Assembly: GCF_000380645.1 (NCBI RefSeq)
Contig: NZ_AQXZ01000012.1
Location: forward strand, 186,001-250,000
Length of the DNA stretch: 64,000 nucleotides
Reading direction: 5' to 3'
Origin: Smaragdicoccus niigatensis DSM 44881 = NBRC 103563
GTDB taxonomy: Bacteria > Actinomycetota > Actinomycetes > Mycobacteriales > Mycobacteriaceae
The position numbers and the translations under genes are program-made. The first letter of the stretch is position 1. Each line of letters begins with the position of its first letter. Shown here in pieces: positions 28,298 through 38,204 of this stretch. The notes beneath the pieces are model-generated. The model saw only the letters and a list, made by a program, of their open reading frames with translations, was not told where the DNA came from and made no database searches.

Positions 28298-30064
28298 GTG
28301 CTACGCACCCACGAAGCAGGCGCGCTGCGAAGCAGCGACGCTGGTCATATCGTCACTCTCGCAGGTTGGGTCGCGCGCCGTCGCGACCACGGAGGCGTGA
28401 CGTTTGTCGATCTTCGTGACGCGTCCGGCGTGTGCCAGGTCGTGTTCCGCGAGGGCGAACCCGCTGCTCAGGCGCACAAGCTGCGCAATGAGTTCTGCGT
28501 GAAGGTAACTGGCAAGGTCGAAATCCGTCCGGAGGGCAACGAGAACACCGAGATCCCGACGGGTGCGATCGAGATCAACGTGACCGCGCTCGAGGTCCTC
28601 AACGAGAGCGCACCGCTGCCCTTCCAGCTCGACGAGCAGCCTGGCGAAGAGACGCGTCTGCGTCACCGTTACCTCGACCTGCGTCGCGAGGGTCCGGGTG
28701 CGGCGCTACGTCTGCGGTCGAAGGTCAACGCGGCGGCGCGTGAGGTGCTCGCGCGCCACGACTTCGTCGAGATCGAGACTCCGACTCTCACGAAGTCGAC
28801 GCCGGAAGGCGCACGTGACTTCCTCGTCCCCGCCCGCCTGCAGCCGGGCAGCTTCTATGCCCTGCCGCAGAGCCCGCAGCTGTTCAAGCAGCTGCTCATG
28901 GTCGCGGGCATGGAGCGCTACTACCAGATCGCGCGTTGCTATCGCGACGAAGACTTCCGTGCCGACCGCCAGCCCGAGTTCACGCAGCTCGACATCGAGA
29001 TGAGCTTCGTCGACCAGGATGACGTCATCGCCCTTGCCGAGGAAGTCCTGGCCAACGTCTGGAAGACGATCGGCGTTGATGTCCCGACCACGATCGATCG
29101 CATGACCTACGCCGAGGCGATGCGTCGCTTCGGTTCGGACAAGCCGGACCTGCGCTTCGACATCGAGATCGTCGAGTGCGCGGAGTACTTCACGAACACG
29201 CCGTTCCGCGTCTTCCAGTCCGAGTACGTCGGTGCCGTCGTCATGGCGGGCGGTGCATCGCAGCCGCGCCGCACGCTCGACGCGTGGCAGGAATGGGCGA
29301 AGCAGCGCGGTGCCAAGGGCCTCGCATATGTCCTGATCGGCGAAGACGGCGAGCTCGCTGGTCCGGTCGCCAAGAACCTGTCCGATGACGAGCGCGCTGG
29401 ACTCGCCGCGCACGTCGGTGCCAAGCCGGGAGACTGCGTGTTCTTCGCGGCGGGTGCCACCAAGCCTTCTCGCGCTCTGCTCGGTGCGGCCCGTGGTGAG
29501 ATCGCCAAGCGCCTTGGTCTCATCGACCCGAACAAGTGGTCGTTCCTGTGGGTCGTCGACGCGCCGCTGTTCGAGCCGGCTGCCGATGCGACGGCCTCGG
29601 GTGACGTCGCGCTCGGCTACAGCGCCTGGACCGCCGTGCACCACGCATTCACGTCGCCCAAGCCGGAGTCGGTCGACACGTTCGACACGGACCCGGGCAA
29701 CGCGCTCGCTTACGCCTACGACATCGTGTGCAACGGCAACGAGATCGGTGGCGGAAGCATCCGTATCCACCGCAAGGATGTACAGGAACGCGTGTTCGCG
29801 GTCATGGGCATCAGCCACGAGGAAGCCCAGGAGAAGTTCGGGTTCCTCCTCGACGCCTTTGCCTACGGTGCACCGCCGCACGGCGGCATCGCGTTCGGTT
29901 GGGACCGCATCACCGCGCTCCTCGCCGGCACCGAGTCGATCCGTGACGTCATCGCGTTCCCGAAGTCCGGTGGCGGCGTCGACCCACTGACGTCGGCGCC
30001 GGCTCCGATCACGCCGCAGCAGCGCGCGGAGTCGGGCATCGACGGGCCGAAGAAGAAAGTCTGA
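28298..30064 (+). CDS. aspS: Aspartyl-tRNA(Asn) synthetase, bacterial type
   Basis: AspRS charges tRNA-Asp and, in many bacteria of this group, also tRNA-Asn for later amidation. The 588 residues contain the OB anticodon domain (about 1-110), class II motif 2 [20 protein letters not shown], the bacterial GAD insertion (about 285-415) and motif 3 [10 protein letters not shown]. The GTG start is preceded by GAAAGG. A large hairpin follows the stop. Whether it discriminates between tRNA-Asp and tRNA-Asn cannot be decided by eye. Confidence 0.96.
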   Translation: MLRTHEAGALRSSDAGHIVTLAGWVARRRDHGGVTFVDLRDASGVCQVVFREGEPAAQAHKLRNEFCVKVTGKVEIRPEGNENTEIPTGAIEINVTALEVLNESAPLPFQLDEQPGEETRLRHRYLDLRREGPGAALRLRSKVNAAAREVLARHDFVEIETPTLTKSTPEGARDFLVPARLQPGSFYALPQSPQLFKQLLMVAGMERYYQIARCYRDEDFRADRQPEFTQLDIEMSFVDQDDVIALAEEVLANVWKTIGVDVPTTIDRMTYAEAMRRFGSDKPDLRFDIEIVECAEYFTNTPFRVFQSEYVGAVVMAGGASQPRRTLDAWQEWAKQRGAKGLAYVLIGEDGELAGPVAKNLSDDERAGLAAHVGAKPGDCVFFAAGATKPSRALLGAARGEIAKRLGLIDPNKWSFLWVVDAPLFEPAADATASGDVALGYSAWTAVHHAFTSPKPESVDTFDTDPGNALAYAYDIVCNGNEIGGGSIRIHRKDVQERVFAVMGISHEEAQEKFGFLLDAFAYGAPPHGGIAFGWDRITALLAGTESIRDVIAFPKSGGGVDPLTSAPAPITPQQRAESGIDGPKKKV

Positions 30065-30070
30065 TCGGTC

Positions 30071-30117
30071 GATTTTGGAATCGGTGTCACGCTGACCGCG
30101 ACACCGATTCCAAGATC
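30071..30117 (+). terminator. Hairpin terminator after aspS
   Basis: An 18-bp stem (30071-30088 with 30100-30117, one G-T pair) has the arm TTGGAATCGGTGTC and an 11-nt loop. It begins 7 nt past the aspS stop. There is no T-tract. Confidence 0.8.
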
Positions 30118-30220
30118 AGAAACCGCCACCTGTCGACCCGCCGACGGGCAAGTAAACACGTTCTGACAATCGGCGTGTCGTGCATTCCGCGCGCCGCGAC
30201 ACGCATTGTGTGACGCGCGC

Positions 30221-30234
30221 TACATTGGTGTCGA
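30221..30234 (+). promoter_or_regulatory. -10 element for a leaderless mRNA
   Basis: TACATT fits the TANNNT -10 pattern and is spaced 7 nt from the A of the ATG, so transcription should start on the start codon. No purine-rich ribosome site is present. Confidence 0.5.
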
Positions 30235-31376
30235 TGACGGCAATGTTGACCCGGCCAGTAGCCGATGTTGTGGTAGCGGCACAGAACGTGCTCGCGCGCC
30301 GCATCGGTCGCGCGATCCGGCTGGTCGATCCGGTAGGGCTCGGCGGAAGCGGGGGCTCCGTCGTTCTCCGTGTGCGCGTGGTGGCCAACGAGGACGTTGG
30401 CCTCCCGCGCACGCTTGTCGTCAAGGCCATGAACCGCATCGGTCGTGTCGAGCCCGGCGTCGAGAGCTCCGATTCCGCATTTCTGCGGGAGATGGCCTGC
30501 TACCAATTCGCGAACACGTTGCCGCGGCCGCGCCGCCCCGGCGCCGACATGATCTGCTGCGATCCGGTCCAGCGCTTGATGATCTTGAGCGATCTCGGCA
30601 ACGGTCCGCGCCTGTCCCGGCTGCTGTCTGATCCGTCGCGGGTCTCCAACGCCCTGTCGGCGGTCGCGCAGGCTCTCGGCCGAATGCACGCCGGCACCGT
30701 CGGCCGCGAGAACGACTTCGCCGCGCTGCTTCGGAGAGCCGAGGTCGCCCATCAGACCGATGCGATGCGAAGTCGTGCGGCAAGCGCCGTGGATGAACTG
30801 CCGGATGCACTTGGCGAGTTCCTCGGCATCGACGTGGCGTCGGACATCGTCGACGAGGTCCGGAACTCCGTATCGCTGTTCCGCGGTGGCCGGTTCGCGG
30901 CGTTCAGCCCGTCGGGCATGTGCCCCGACAACATGGTCATGGGCTCGGATGGCGTGCGATTCGTGGACTACGAGTGGGGTGGCTTCCGCGACGCGATGCT
31001 CGACCTCGCGTATCCGCTCACGATGTTCCCGGGCTGCCTGTGTGCGCTCGACGTGTCCGAGCGGCAGTCCGAGATGATGATCGATGCCTGGCGTGCGGAG
31101 GTCGTCGACGTGTGGCCGCAGGTCCGCGACGATCGCCTGATGCGGCGTCGACTGCTCGAAGCGCAATTGCTGTGGGTCTGGATCTCGACCGCGTGGTTTC
31201 TGCCGGACGCGGAGAACGAGCGGGTCGCCGCGGTCTATGACCACGGTTTGTACCAGTCGCGCAAAGCGGTTCTCCCGCAGCGCTGGCGACTCGTTGCGGC
31301 AACCGCGGAACGCGCCGGACGCCGCGATCTCGCCCAGTTCGGTGAGGCAGTAGCCGACGCGCTGGTGACGGGTTAG
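30234..31376 (+). CDS. APH-fold phosphotransferase-family protein with altered catalytic loop
   Basis: The 380-residue protein has the two-lobed aminoglycoside phosphotransferase fold: ATP-binding Lys in LVVKAMN (K64) and the metal-binding Asp in VRFVDYEWGG (D245). The catalytic loop reads SPSGMCPDN (225-233) where the family has D at position 228; here it is Gly. The protein may therefore be a pseudokinase or use another residue. No ribosome site precedes the ATG. Instead TACATT (30221-30226) lies 7 nt before it, the arrangement of a leaderless transcript. rarA follows after 22 nt. Confidence 0.75.
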   Translation: MTAMLTRPVADVVVAAQNVLARRIGRAIRLVDPVGLGGSGGSVVLRVRVVANEDVGLPRTLVVKAMNRIGRVEPGVESSDSAFLREMACYQFANTLPRPRRPGADMICCDPVQRLMILSDLGNGPRLSRLLSDPSRVSNALSAVAQALGRMHAGTVGRENDFAALLRRAEVAHQTDAMRSRAASAVDELPDALGEFLGIDVASDIVDEVRNSVSLFRGGRFAAFSPSGMCPDNMVMGSDGVRFVDYEWGGFRDAMLDLAYPLTMFPGCLCALDVSERQSEMMIDAWRAEVVDVWPQVRDDRLMRRRLLEAQLLWVWISTAWFLPDAENERVAAVYDHGLYQSRKAVLPQRWRLVAATAERAGRRDLAQFGEAVADALVTG

Positions 31377-31398
31377 GGAGAGCGGGTAGGTTCCACCC

Positions 31399-32727
31399 GT
31401 GGATTCGCTGTTCTCCGATGACCCGGACGAGACGGGTCTCGCCGTCGTGGCTGGTGAATTGGCGCCCCTCGCGGTCCGGATGCGACCGCGCACGCTCGAT
31501 GAAGTCGTCGGCCAAGACCACGTCCTCGGCCCGAAGGCACCGCTGCGCCGGCTGATCCAAGGTGCGGGTGCGGCGTCGGTCATTCTCTACGGCCCGCCGG
31601 GAACCGGTAAGACGACGCTCGCGTTGCTCATCTCCCAGGCGACCGGGCGTCGGTTCGAAGCACTGTCGGCGTTGTCCGCGGGCGTCAAGGAAGTGCGCGC
31701 GGTCATCGACTCGGCCCGTCGCCGCCTTATCAATGGCGAGCAGACGGTGCTGTTCATCGACGAGGTTCATCGGTTTTCGAAGGTCCAACAGGATGCGCTG
31801 CTCGATGCGGTCGAGAACCGCATCGTTCTGCTCGTCGGCGCGACGACCGAGAACCCGTCCTTCTCGGTCGTGGGACCGTTGCTGTCTCGGTCGCTTGTCA
31901 TCCAATTGCGTTCGCACACCGAGGAATCGATCGGCGGGCTCCTCGATCGCGCGGTAGCCGACGAACGCGGTCTCGCGGGGGACGTCAAGCTCGAAGAGGA
32001 GGCCCGAGCGCATCTCATCCGGGTCGCCGGGGGAGATGCCCGCCGCGCTCTGACTGCGCTCGAAGCCGCGGCGGAGGCGGCCGTGGACGGCGCGATCACT
32101 CTCGAGGTGGTTGAAGGTGCGCTCGATCGGGCGGCTGCGCGTTATGACCGCGCGGGCGATCAGCACTACGACGTCACCAGCGCCTTCATCAAGTCCATCC
32201 GCGGTTCCGACGTCGACGCCGCGCTGCACTACCTCGCACGCATGATCAGCGCCGGCGAGGACCCTCGCTTCATTGCGCGGCGACTCGTCGTGCACGCGAG
32301 TGAAGACATCGGGATGGCCGATCCGCAGGCGCTCCTGGTGGCGACCGCGGCTGCCCAGGCGGTCCAGCTCATCGGTATGCCGGAAGCCCGCCTGGCCTTG
32401 GCGCAGGCGACGATCCATCTGGCGACCGCGCCGAAGTCGCCCGCGGTCATCGCCGCGATCGGGGCCGCGACGGCCGACATCAACGCCGGCAAGGCCGGTC
32501 TCGTGCCACCGCATCTGCGCGATGGTCACTATGCGGGCGCCGCGAAACTCGGCAACGCACAGGGCTATCAGTACCCGCATGACACACCGGGTGGAGTGCT
32601 GCCGCAGCAGTATCCACCGGACGAGTTGATTGGCGTGGATTACTACCACCCAACCGAGCACGGCCACGAGCGTGAGGTCAAGTCGACGTTGGCGAAGCTG
32701 CGCCGGATCGTGCGCCGGCAGTCCTAG
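31399..32727 (+). CDS. rarA: Replication-associated recombination protein A (AAA ATPase)
   Basis: RarA/MgsA is an AAA+ clamp-loader-like ATPase acting at stalled replication forks. The 442 residues show [18 protein letters not shown], Walker [12 protein letters not shown], Walker [10 protein letters not shown], sensor [22 protein letters not shown], and the tetramer domain ending [12 protein letters not shown]. The GTG start is the family start. It lies close behind the APH-fold gene. No SOS box is visible in front of it. Confidence 0.95.
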   Translation: MDSLFSDDPDETGLAVVAGELAPLAVRMRPRTLDEVVGQDHVLGPKAPLRRLIQGAGAASVILYGPPGTGKTTLALLISQATGRRFEALSALSAGVKEVRAVIDSARRRLINGEQTVLFIDEVHRFSKVQQDALLDAVENRIVLLVGATTENPSFSVVGPLLSRSLVIQLRSHTEESIGGLLDRAVADERGLAGDVKLEEEARAHLIRVAGGDARRALTALEAAAEAAVDGAITLEVVEGALDRAAARYDRAGDQHYDVTSAFIKSIRGSDVDAALHYLARMISAGEDPRFIARRLVVHASEDIGMADPQALLVATAAAQAVQLIGMPEARLALAQATIHLATAPKSPAVIAAIGAATADINAGKAGLVPPHLRDGHYAGAAKLGNAQGYQYPHDTPGGVLPQQYPPDELIGVDYYHPTEHGHEREVKSTLAKLRRIVRRQS

Positions 32728-33022
32728 TCCGAATACCGTCCGGACAATTTCCGAGGCCGTGGAGGCGGCGATGATCGGGCGCAACGCGAAACGCTGTGAA
32801 GCTGGCTTCGCTTTTCTCGAATCGCCCAACGCCAGAATTGATTTCAATTTCAACAATATCTTCGCGGGTTGATTCAAGTGTCAAATATCCGGACTATCCC
32901 GAGGGTTTGCGTTTGGGGCCAGAAAGGACCAAACGGACGTGAGTTTTGTTCTACCGCAGAATGATTGACGTCGAGAATGTTTGCGTCTGTATTAATCTGA
33001 CCGGACACGTGATAATTGCACT
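32728..33022. other. Intergenic region upstream of the diguanylate cyclase
   Basis: About 300 bases with low GC, especially 32830-33015. A 33-codon plus-strand frame from 32771 has no ribosome site and no recognisable features. GTTTGG and CCAAAC (32910-32934) form a weak inverted repeat. GATAAT at 33011-33016 is a good -10 element for the next gene. Confidence 0.5.
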
Positions 33023-34075
33023 GTGAACGTCGACATAGCACGCCTGCCGGGTAGTACCGAGGCGGAGGGCATGGCCCGATTGCTGCGCGCAGTCCAGGAT
33101 CTTTCTCTGGCAAGAAGTCTCGAAGAAGTGCAGATCATCGTCCGCACCGCCGCGCGTGAACTCACCCACTGCGATGGTGCCTCGTTCGTACTCCGGGACA
33201 ACGGCAAGTGCTATTACCTCGACGAGGATGCGATCGAGCCCCTCTGGAAGGGCATGCGCTTCCCGATGGAAGCGTGTGTCTCGGGGTGGTCGATGCTGAA
33301 CCGCAAGCCGGCTCTCATCCCCGACATCTACACCGATAGTCGCGTACCGCACGAGGCTTATCGCCCGACGTTCGTCAAGAGCATGGTGATGGTCCCGATT
33401 CGGACCGCCAGTCCGATCGGCGCGATCGGTAACTACTGGGCCCAACCGCGTGAGGCCACCGAGCTCGAAGTCGCGTTGTTGCAGGGGCTGGCGGATTCGA
33501 CGTCGATCGCGATGGAGAACGTCGCGGTGTACGCCGAACTCGAGCAGCGCGTGCTCGATCGGACCGCGCAGCTCGTCGAAGCCAACGCCGAGATCCAGCG
33601 GCTGTCGCTGACTGACGAGTTGACCAAACTCAACAACCGCCGCGGCTTCTTTCATGCTGCGGAGGCCTCACTCGCTTCTTCGCGACGACGGAACGAGGCC
33701 AGCGCCCTCGTCTTCATCGATGTCGACGGGCTCAAGCCGGTCAACGACAAGCTGGGCCACGAGATGGGTGACCAGCTGATTGTCGACATGGCGCGCGTCC
33801 TGCAGTCCACCCTCCGCGAAGCCGACGTGGTGGCGAGACTCGGCGGCGACGAATTCTGTGCTCTTCTCGTCGATACCGACCACGCCGAGATGGTGCGAGC
33901 TCGGATCGAGGAAGCCATCACTGCGTTCAACGTGGAATCGAACCGGCCGTACCAGTTGTCGGCGAGTATCGGAATCGCCGAGTCTGAGGGCAGCGACACC
34001 CGCTCGTTGGACCGGCTCATGGCCCTCGCTGATGAGCTCATGTACGAAGTGAAGCGGACGCGATCCACGCGCTGA
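33023..34075 (+). CDS. GAF-GGDEF diguanylate cyclase
   Basis: The 350-residue protein has a GAF sensory domain (about 18-170), a short coiled coil (LEQRVLDRTAQLVEANAEIQ) and a GGDEF domain (about 195-345). The active site GGDEF (274-278) is intact, and RxxD (R265-D268) five residues before it is the product-inhibition site. It should make c-di-GMP, held in check by its product, in response to a ligand or redox cue on the GAF domain. No EAL or receptor gene is nearby. The GTG start has no ribosome site and sits 6 nt after GATAAT, so a leaderless mRNA is likely. Confidence 0.9.
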   Translation: MNVDIARLPGSTEAEGMARLLRAVQDLSLARSLEEVQIIVRTAARELTHCDGASFVLRDNGKCYYLDEDAIEPLWKGMRFPMEACVSGWSMLNRKPALIPDIYTDSRVPHEAYRPTFVKSMVMVPIRTASPIGAIGNYWAQPREATELEVALLQGLADSTSIAMENVAVYAELEQRVLDRTAQLVEANAEIQRLSLTDELTKLNNRRGFFHAAEASLASSRRRNEASALVFIDVDGLKPVNDKLGHEMGDQLIVDMARVLQSTLREADVVARLGGDEFCALLVDTDHAEMVRARIEEAITAFNVESNRPYQLSASIGIAESEGSDTRSLDRLMALADELMYEVKRTRSTR

Positions 34076-34080
34076 TTCGC

Positions 34081-34998
34081 CTAACGACGCATCCGGTCAC
34101 GGAACTGCGGGTCGTTCTCCCACCACAGGCCGCTCTGCATGGTGGTCGGTTTCTCGACGGCTGTTCGTGCATCGAGTTCGCGGTCGACTGCCTTTGCTTG
34201 CGCGCGGTCTTCGGCGCTGAATGATCGACCGAGGAGAAGTAGGAACGGCAGACCGATGACGTCTCCGAGAATCCAGAGAATCCCGGCACCAATGGTCTGA
34301 TCGAGGCGCGCGTCCAGCCCCCACGTGAGGCCCAAAGCGGCGTAATAGTGGGCGAATCGCACCGGCCCCTGCCACAGGACGACGCCGAGAATGCCGTCGC
34401 CGAGTTGCTCGACGATGGTGATGACCAGCGAGATTCCCTGAGTGAACCGGCGGGGTACCGGGTCGGCCTGAATTCGTGCGTAGTAGTAGGTGAATCCGAC
34501 GAGAACCAGCACTGACCTGGTCAGCACGTCGACGGGTTCGTACCGAAGAGACGCGACGTACCAGCCCGTTAGATAGAGCAACCACGGCAGTGCAATAAGG
34601 CCGAGCGAAGTTGGTAGTGGATGAAGCAGGACTCGAGCGACGCGGCCCTGCAAGTATGCGTCGAGGCGTTGCCGCCGCCGCTCGGTGAGCGCCGCGCGGA
34701 ACACGGTGACCGGTGTTCCGGCGGCGAGGAACAGCGGCACGAGGTAAAGCAGAAGCAGGATCTGAAGAGCCCGCATCCAGAAGAGAACGTGGGAGTAGAC
34801 GCCGATGAACCCGCACCCGGCGATGATCCAGATCAGTAATCCGACGCCGAACGACGTCATCCGGGTTCGCGGCACCGCCTGCCCGCGGGCGGACCAGAAA
34901 TACGCGATTCCGGCAATGGCGACGGGAAGAACCGTCGCGGAGTCGAACTGCCACGAAAAGAGCGCGGTTTCGGGCGAAAAAGGAAGGTCGATCGGCAC
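34081..34998 (-). CDS. CtaG-type cytochrome c oxidase assembly protein
   Basis: A 305-residue membrane protein with seven to eight hydrophobic segments. Features include FWMRALQILLLLYLVPLFLAAGTPV, SHVLFW and HYYAALGLTWG (abbreviated). They match the Caa3-type CtaG family, which supports copper insertion into cytochrome oxidase. In mycobacteria this domain is often fused to CopD; here it stands alone. The GTG start has AGGTTG upstream. It converges on the diguanylate cyclase with a 5-nt gap and is divergent from the thioesterase gene. Confidence 0.85.
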   Translation of the reverse strand: MPIDLPFSPETALFSWQFDSATVLPVAIAGIAYFWSARGQAVPRTRMTSFGVGLLIWIIAGCGFIGVYSHVLFWMRALQILLLLYLVPLFLAAGTPVTVFRAALTERRRQRLDAYLQGRVARVLLHPLPTSLGLIALPWLLYLTGWYVASLRYEPVDVLTRSVLVLVGFTYYYARIQADPVPRRFTQGISLVITIVEQLGDGILGVVLWQGPVRFAHYYAALGLTWGLDARLDQTIGAGILWILGDVIGLPFLLLLGRSFSAEDRAQAKAVDRELDARTAVEKPTTMQSGLWWENDPQFRDRMRR

Positions 34999-35094
34999 GG
35001 CAACCTGCTGACTTGGACGGGGTGTCCGCGTCCAAGGTACCGAAGCGGCGAACCGTTTCGTTTGAGGCGGCCGCTGCCGTGGGACCCTGACGAC

Positions 35095-35475
35095 ATGGCA
35101 CTAAACCCCGGACTGTCGGCCCGTTTCGATGTCGAGATCACGCCGGAGGACACTGCGCTGCAACTCGGCAGCGGCGATGTCGAGGTTCTCGGCACTCCAC
35201 GACTCGTCGCGTTAGCCGAACGTGCGACGGTGATGGCCGTCGCGCTCGATCTCCCCATGGGCAGCACGACCGTCGGCACCGACGTCGCGATCCGGCACCG
35301 GAAGGCGACCCTCCCGGGCTCGACCATCTCGGTGACTGCCGAACTCGTTGGCGTCGAGGGATCGAAGCTGACGTTTGACGTCTCCGCGCACGAGAACGGG
35401 ACGCTCATCGCGAGCGGCCAGATCTCGCGTGCGGTGGTCGACCGAAAAGAGTTCGTGGCGCGAATCAGCGGGTGA
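35095..35475 (+). CDS. FlK-type hotdog thioesterase
   Basis: The 126-residue product fits the fluoroacetyl-CoA thioesterase-like hotdog family. It shows VLGTPRLVALAERATV with the catalytic Glu, the TVGTDVAIRHRKATLPGS block with the conserved His, and a final strand GQISRAVVDRKEFVAR. It hydrolyses an acyl-CoA of unknown nature; fluoroacetyl-CoA itself is unlikely. ATG at 35095 is preferred over a start 11 codons upstream. It ends one base before the stop of the convergent FUSC gene. Confidence 0.85.
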   Translation: MALNPGLSARFDVEITPEDTALQLGSGDVEVLGTPRLVALAERATVMAVALDLPMGSTTVGTDVAIRHRKATLPGSTISVTAELVGVEGSKLTFDVSAHENGTLIASGQISRAVVDRKEFVARISG

Positions 35476-35476
35476 G

Positions 35477-36556
35477 TCAAGCGGTCTCGTGACCGGACGT
35501 TCGAGGCCGGCCCCATCGGCGCGAAACGACGGCGACGCCGATGCCGACCACCACGCCGATCAATGTGTCGACGGCTCGGTCGCGCACCAACGTCAGCGGA
35601 TCGGTGGGCGCAGTGAGTTCGGTCATCAGCAGGATGAGCGGCGTGAAGAACCCGAGTGCGAGTCCGTAGTGCCGGATCATGAACAGTTCCGTCGGGAACA
35701 GCAACACGATGACCACCACGGCGAGGAACACCGGACCTGATTTCGGTGCGAGCAGAGCGCCGGTGATGAGCAAGCCGACGAAGGTACCGAGAACGCGATG
35801 GGTTCCGCGCTCGACGACTCCGCGGATCGACGAGTCCTGACCACGTGCGTCGGCGGCGGCCAGCGGCACCGCGGCGGCTGCCATTGCCCAGTTGGCATGG
35901 TCGACTCCGAGAAGCAATCCGCAGCTTCCGGCAATAGAGATCGCGAGCGCGTACCGCAACGCGTGCGCCATCGTCGCAGTTGGCGTGTGCTGCCGAACGC
36001 CACGGAACGCTGAGGTGACCCGCAGCCCGCGCAGCGACCTCAGGTCCCGGGTGCGGATGGCGATGACGATGCTCACGACGATGCAGAACAGTGCCGTCGC
36101 GCCACCGATCGCGGCTGCGCCCCAGGGCGAGATCCGCCCGCTCGGCAGCGTCGCGATCGCGCCGAGCGCGAAGATTCCGAAGAACGGACCTTCGGGTCGC
36201 AGCCCCCACGAATCCGCCGCCATTGATGCGACGACGGCGAACAGCGTCTCCGTGATGACGAGGGTCGGGACCGTGACGCCATGGTTCGACAGTTCGACGC
36301 CGATGCACGCGGCAGCCCCGAGAATGAGCGCGGCCTGGGTCTGGTGGCGAATGCGGCGTGCGGGCGACTCCGCCCGTCCGTACATCCCGACGAACGATCC
36401 GAAGACTGCATAGATGAGGAGATCGGGCCGACCGGCAGCGAGAATCACCACGCCCGGGACAACAAGGCCGATGGCGACGCGCGCCGCGTGGATGTGGTCG
36501 TTGTCCGATGGCGCGATGCTCAGCAGCTGACGCAGCTGCACCAGCACCGAGGTCAC
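35477..36556 (-). CDS. FUSC-family membrane protein
   Basis: The 359 residues form two blocks of membrane helices (about 24-170 and 200-350) joined by a basic loop with RTRDLRSLRGLRV. This is the arrangement of aromatic-acid exporter/FUSC-like proteins. The conserved second half contains RGVVERGTHRVLGTFVGLLI, the FUSC signature. Substrates of the family are aromatic acids or unknown. The GTG start overlaps the stop of the NhaP-type gene by 4 nt (GTGA). Confidence 0.85.
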   Translation of the reverse strand: MTSVLVQLRQLLSIAPSDNDHIHAARVAIGLVVPGVVILAAGRPDLLIYAVFGSFVGMYGRAESPARRIRHQTQAALILGAAACIGVELSNHGVTVPTLVITETLFAVVASMAADSWGLRPEGPFFGIFALGAIATLPSGRISPWGAAAIGGATALFCIVVSIVIAIRTRDLRSLRGLRVTSAFRGVRQHTPTATMAHALRYALAISIAGSCGLLLGVDHANWAMAAAAVPLAAADARGQDSSIRGVVERGTHRVLGTFVGLLITGALLAPKSGPVFLAVVVIVLLFPTELFMIRHYGLALGFFTPLILLMTELTAPTDPLTLVRDRAVDTLIGVVVGIGVAVVSRRWGRPRTSGHETA

Positions 36557-38136
36557 CGGCGGTGCATCCGCAGGGCGAGCCGGACCTCTTCGAGGTCGAG
36601 CCCGGCCTGGATCTGCCGGAGGACCGTGTCGTCGATTCGGCGCTTGTCTCGAAGATCGATGATGACCTCGCGTTTGCGTGCGATGAGTGCCCGCCGAAGT
36701 TCGGCGTATTGCTCGTCCTGATGCAGCACCTGGTCGTCGCCCTCGGCCTGCAGCGTTCGAAGTTGCTGAGCGTATTCGCCGTCAAGACGCTCGGCGACTT
36801 CGGGGTCGATACTGAGTCGTTCCGCCAGTTTGGGAAGCTCGGCGTAGGCCGCTTCGGTGGCCTTGAGCTCGGCATACCGGCGTTCTTCGACGGTGGTGGT
36901 GTCGTGCGGGAAGCGCGCCCATCGGACGACGGACGGAAGCAACAGGCCCTGCACGATGACGGTTACCGCGATGACCCCCGCGGTGACGAAGATGATCGCG
37001 TCCCGATCCGGGAACGAGGAACCGTTCGCGAGAAGTTCCGGGATCGCCAGCGCGGCCGCCAACGACACCGCACCGCGGAACCCGGCGACGCCCATGACCA
37101 CGGTTCCCCGCACGCGGCTTCGTTCGCCGTGTGGGCGGTCCTCATTGGCGACCCATCGCGTCACGTAACTCGACCCAAAGAGGAAGACCATCCGAACGAC
37201 GACCAGGACCGCGACAACCGCCGCCACCAGGAGCAGTGCGCGAGGGATCGTGAGGCTCGTCAGGTTGCGGACGGCGGACTGCGATTCCAGCCCGACCAGG
37301 ACGAACAGGCTGCCGTTGAGCAGGAAGGTGGCGAGCACCCAGAAGTTCTCCGTCTGCCGACGGGCGTCGGGCCGTCCCATGCGGGGGCTCGCCTGGCTGA
37401 TGATGAGTCCCGCCAGAACCGCGGCGATGACGCCGGATGCGCCGATCGTCTCCGCGAGCAGAAATGCGGTGAACGGCGTCAGGATGACGGCGACGTTGAT
37501 GAGGAGTGGGTTGTCGAGACGCCGCCGGGCGAGCACGGCGAGCCACGCGACGAGGGCACCTGCCACCGCGCCGCCCACATAGGCGACGACGAACAGCCAC
37601 GAAATCCACGGAACACTGAAGTGTTCGTTGCCGACGGTGATGCCGACCGCGATCGCGTAGACCACAAGTGCGGTGCCGTCGTTGACGAGGCTCTCCGCGC
37701 GCAGAAGGGTCACCTCTCGATTGGGCAGCACCCGGGCGAGGGCAGCGACTGCGGTCGCGTCCGTGGGCGCGACTGCGGCGCCGAGCACCCAGGCGGGTCC
37801 CCAGGGCAGTCCGAGCGAGTGTGCGGTCGCCGCGACCGCGCCGGCGGTGACGATGATGAGAACGGTCGAGGTCAACGCAATGCCGACCAGGTCGCGCCGA
37901 ATTCCGCGCAGGGGAGTGGTGAAGCTTTCCCAGTACAAGAGCGCCGGGAGGAACAGCAGTAGGACCGCTTCGGGGGCGAGATGCACCGCGCGCAGCGACG
38001 GAATGAACCACCACAATGCCCCGCACAACAACAGCAGGATCGGCGGCGCGACGCGATAGCGACTGCTCACCAGAGTGCAGATCAGAACCGTGACGCCCAA
38101 CGCCACCACGAATTCCAGTCCGAGAAGACTTGCCAC
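36553..38136 (-). CDS. CPA1-type Na+/H+ antiporter (NhaP-like)
   Basis: The 527-residue protein has about 12 membrane segments and the CPA1 features FLPALLYWESF, AAVAPTDATAVAA and RAESLVNDGTALVVY, which carry the ion-binding Asp residues. A charged cytosolic tail of about 120 residues (about 405-527) is rich in Glu, Arg and Leu and likely helical, as in bacterial NHE-type exchangers. The GTG start has only a weak ribosome site. The downstream FUSC gene is translationally coupled. Confidence 0.9.
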   Translation of the reverse strand: MASLLGLEFVVALGVTVLICTLVSSRYRVAPPILLLLCGALWWFIPSLRAVHLAPEAVLLLFLPALLYWESFTTPLRGIRRDLVGIALTSTVLIIVTAGAVAATAHSLGLPWGPAWVLGAAVAPTDATAVAALARVLPNREVTLLRAESLVNDGTALVVYAIAVGITVGNEHFSVPWISWLFVVAYVGGAVAGALVAWLAVLARRRLDNPLLINVAVILTPFTAFLLAETIGASGVIAAVLAGLIISQASPRMGRPDARRQTENFWVLATFLLNGSLFVLVGLESQSAVRNLTSLTIPRALLLVAAVVAVLVVVRMVFLFGSSYVTRWVANEDRPHGERSRVRGTVVMGVAGFRGAVSLAAALAIPELLANGSSFPDRDAIIFVTAGVIAVTVIVQGLLLPSVVRWARFPHDTTTVEERRYAELKATEAAYAELPKLAERLSIDPEVAERLDGEYAQQLRTLQAEGDDQVLHQDEQYAELRRALIARKREVIIDLRDKRRIDDTVLRQIQAGLDLEEVRLALRMHRR

Positions 38137-38204
38137 TCAACAACAATGCGGTGTGCGCGGCGGTTTGGCGGCCTATCTTCGGGCTTCGGCCTACTTTGTG
38201 GCGA

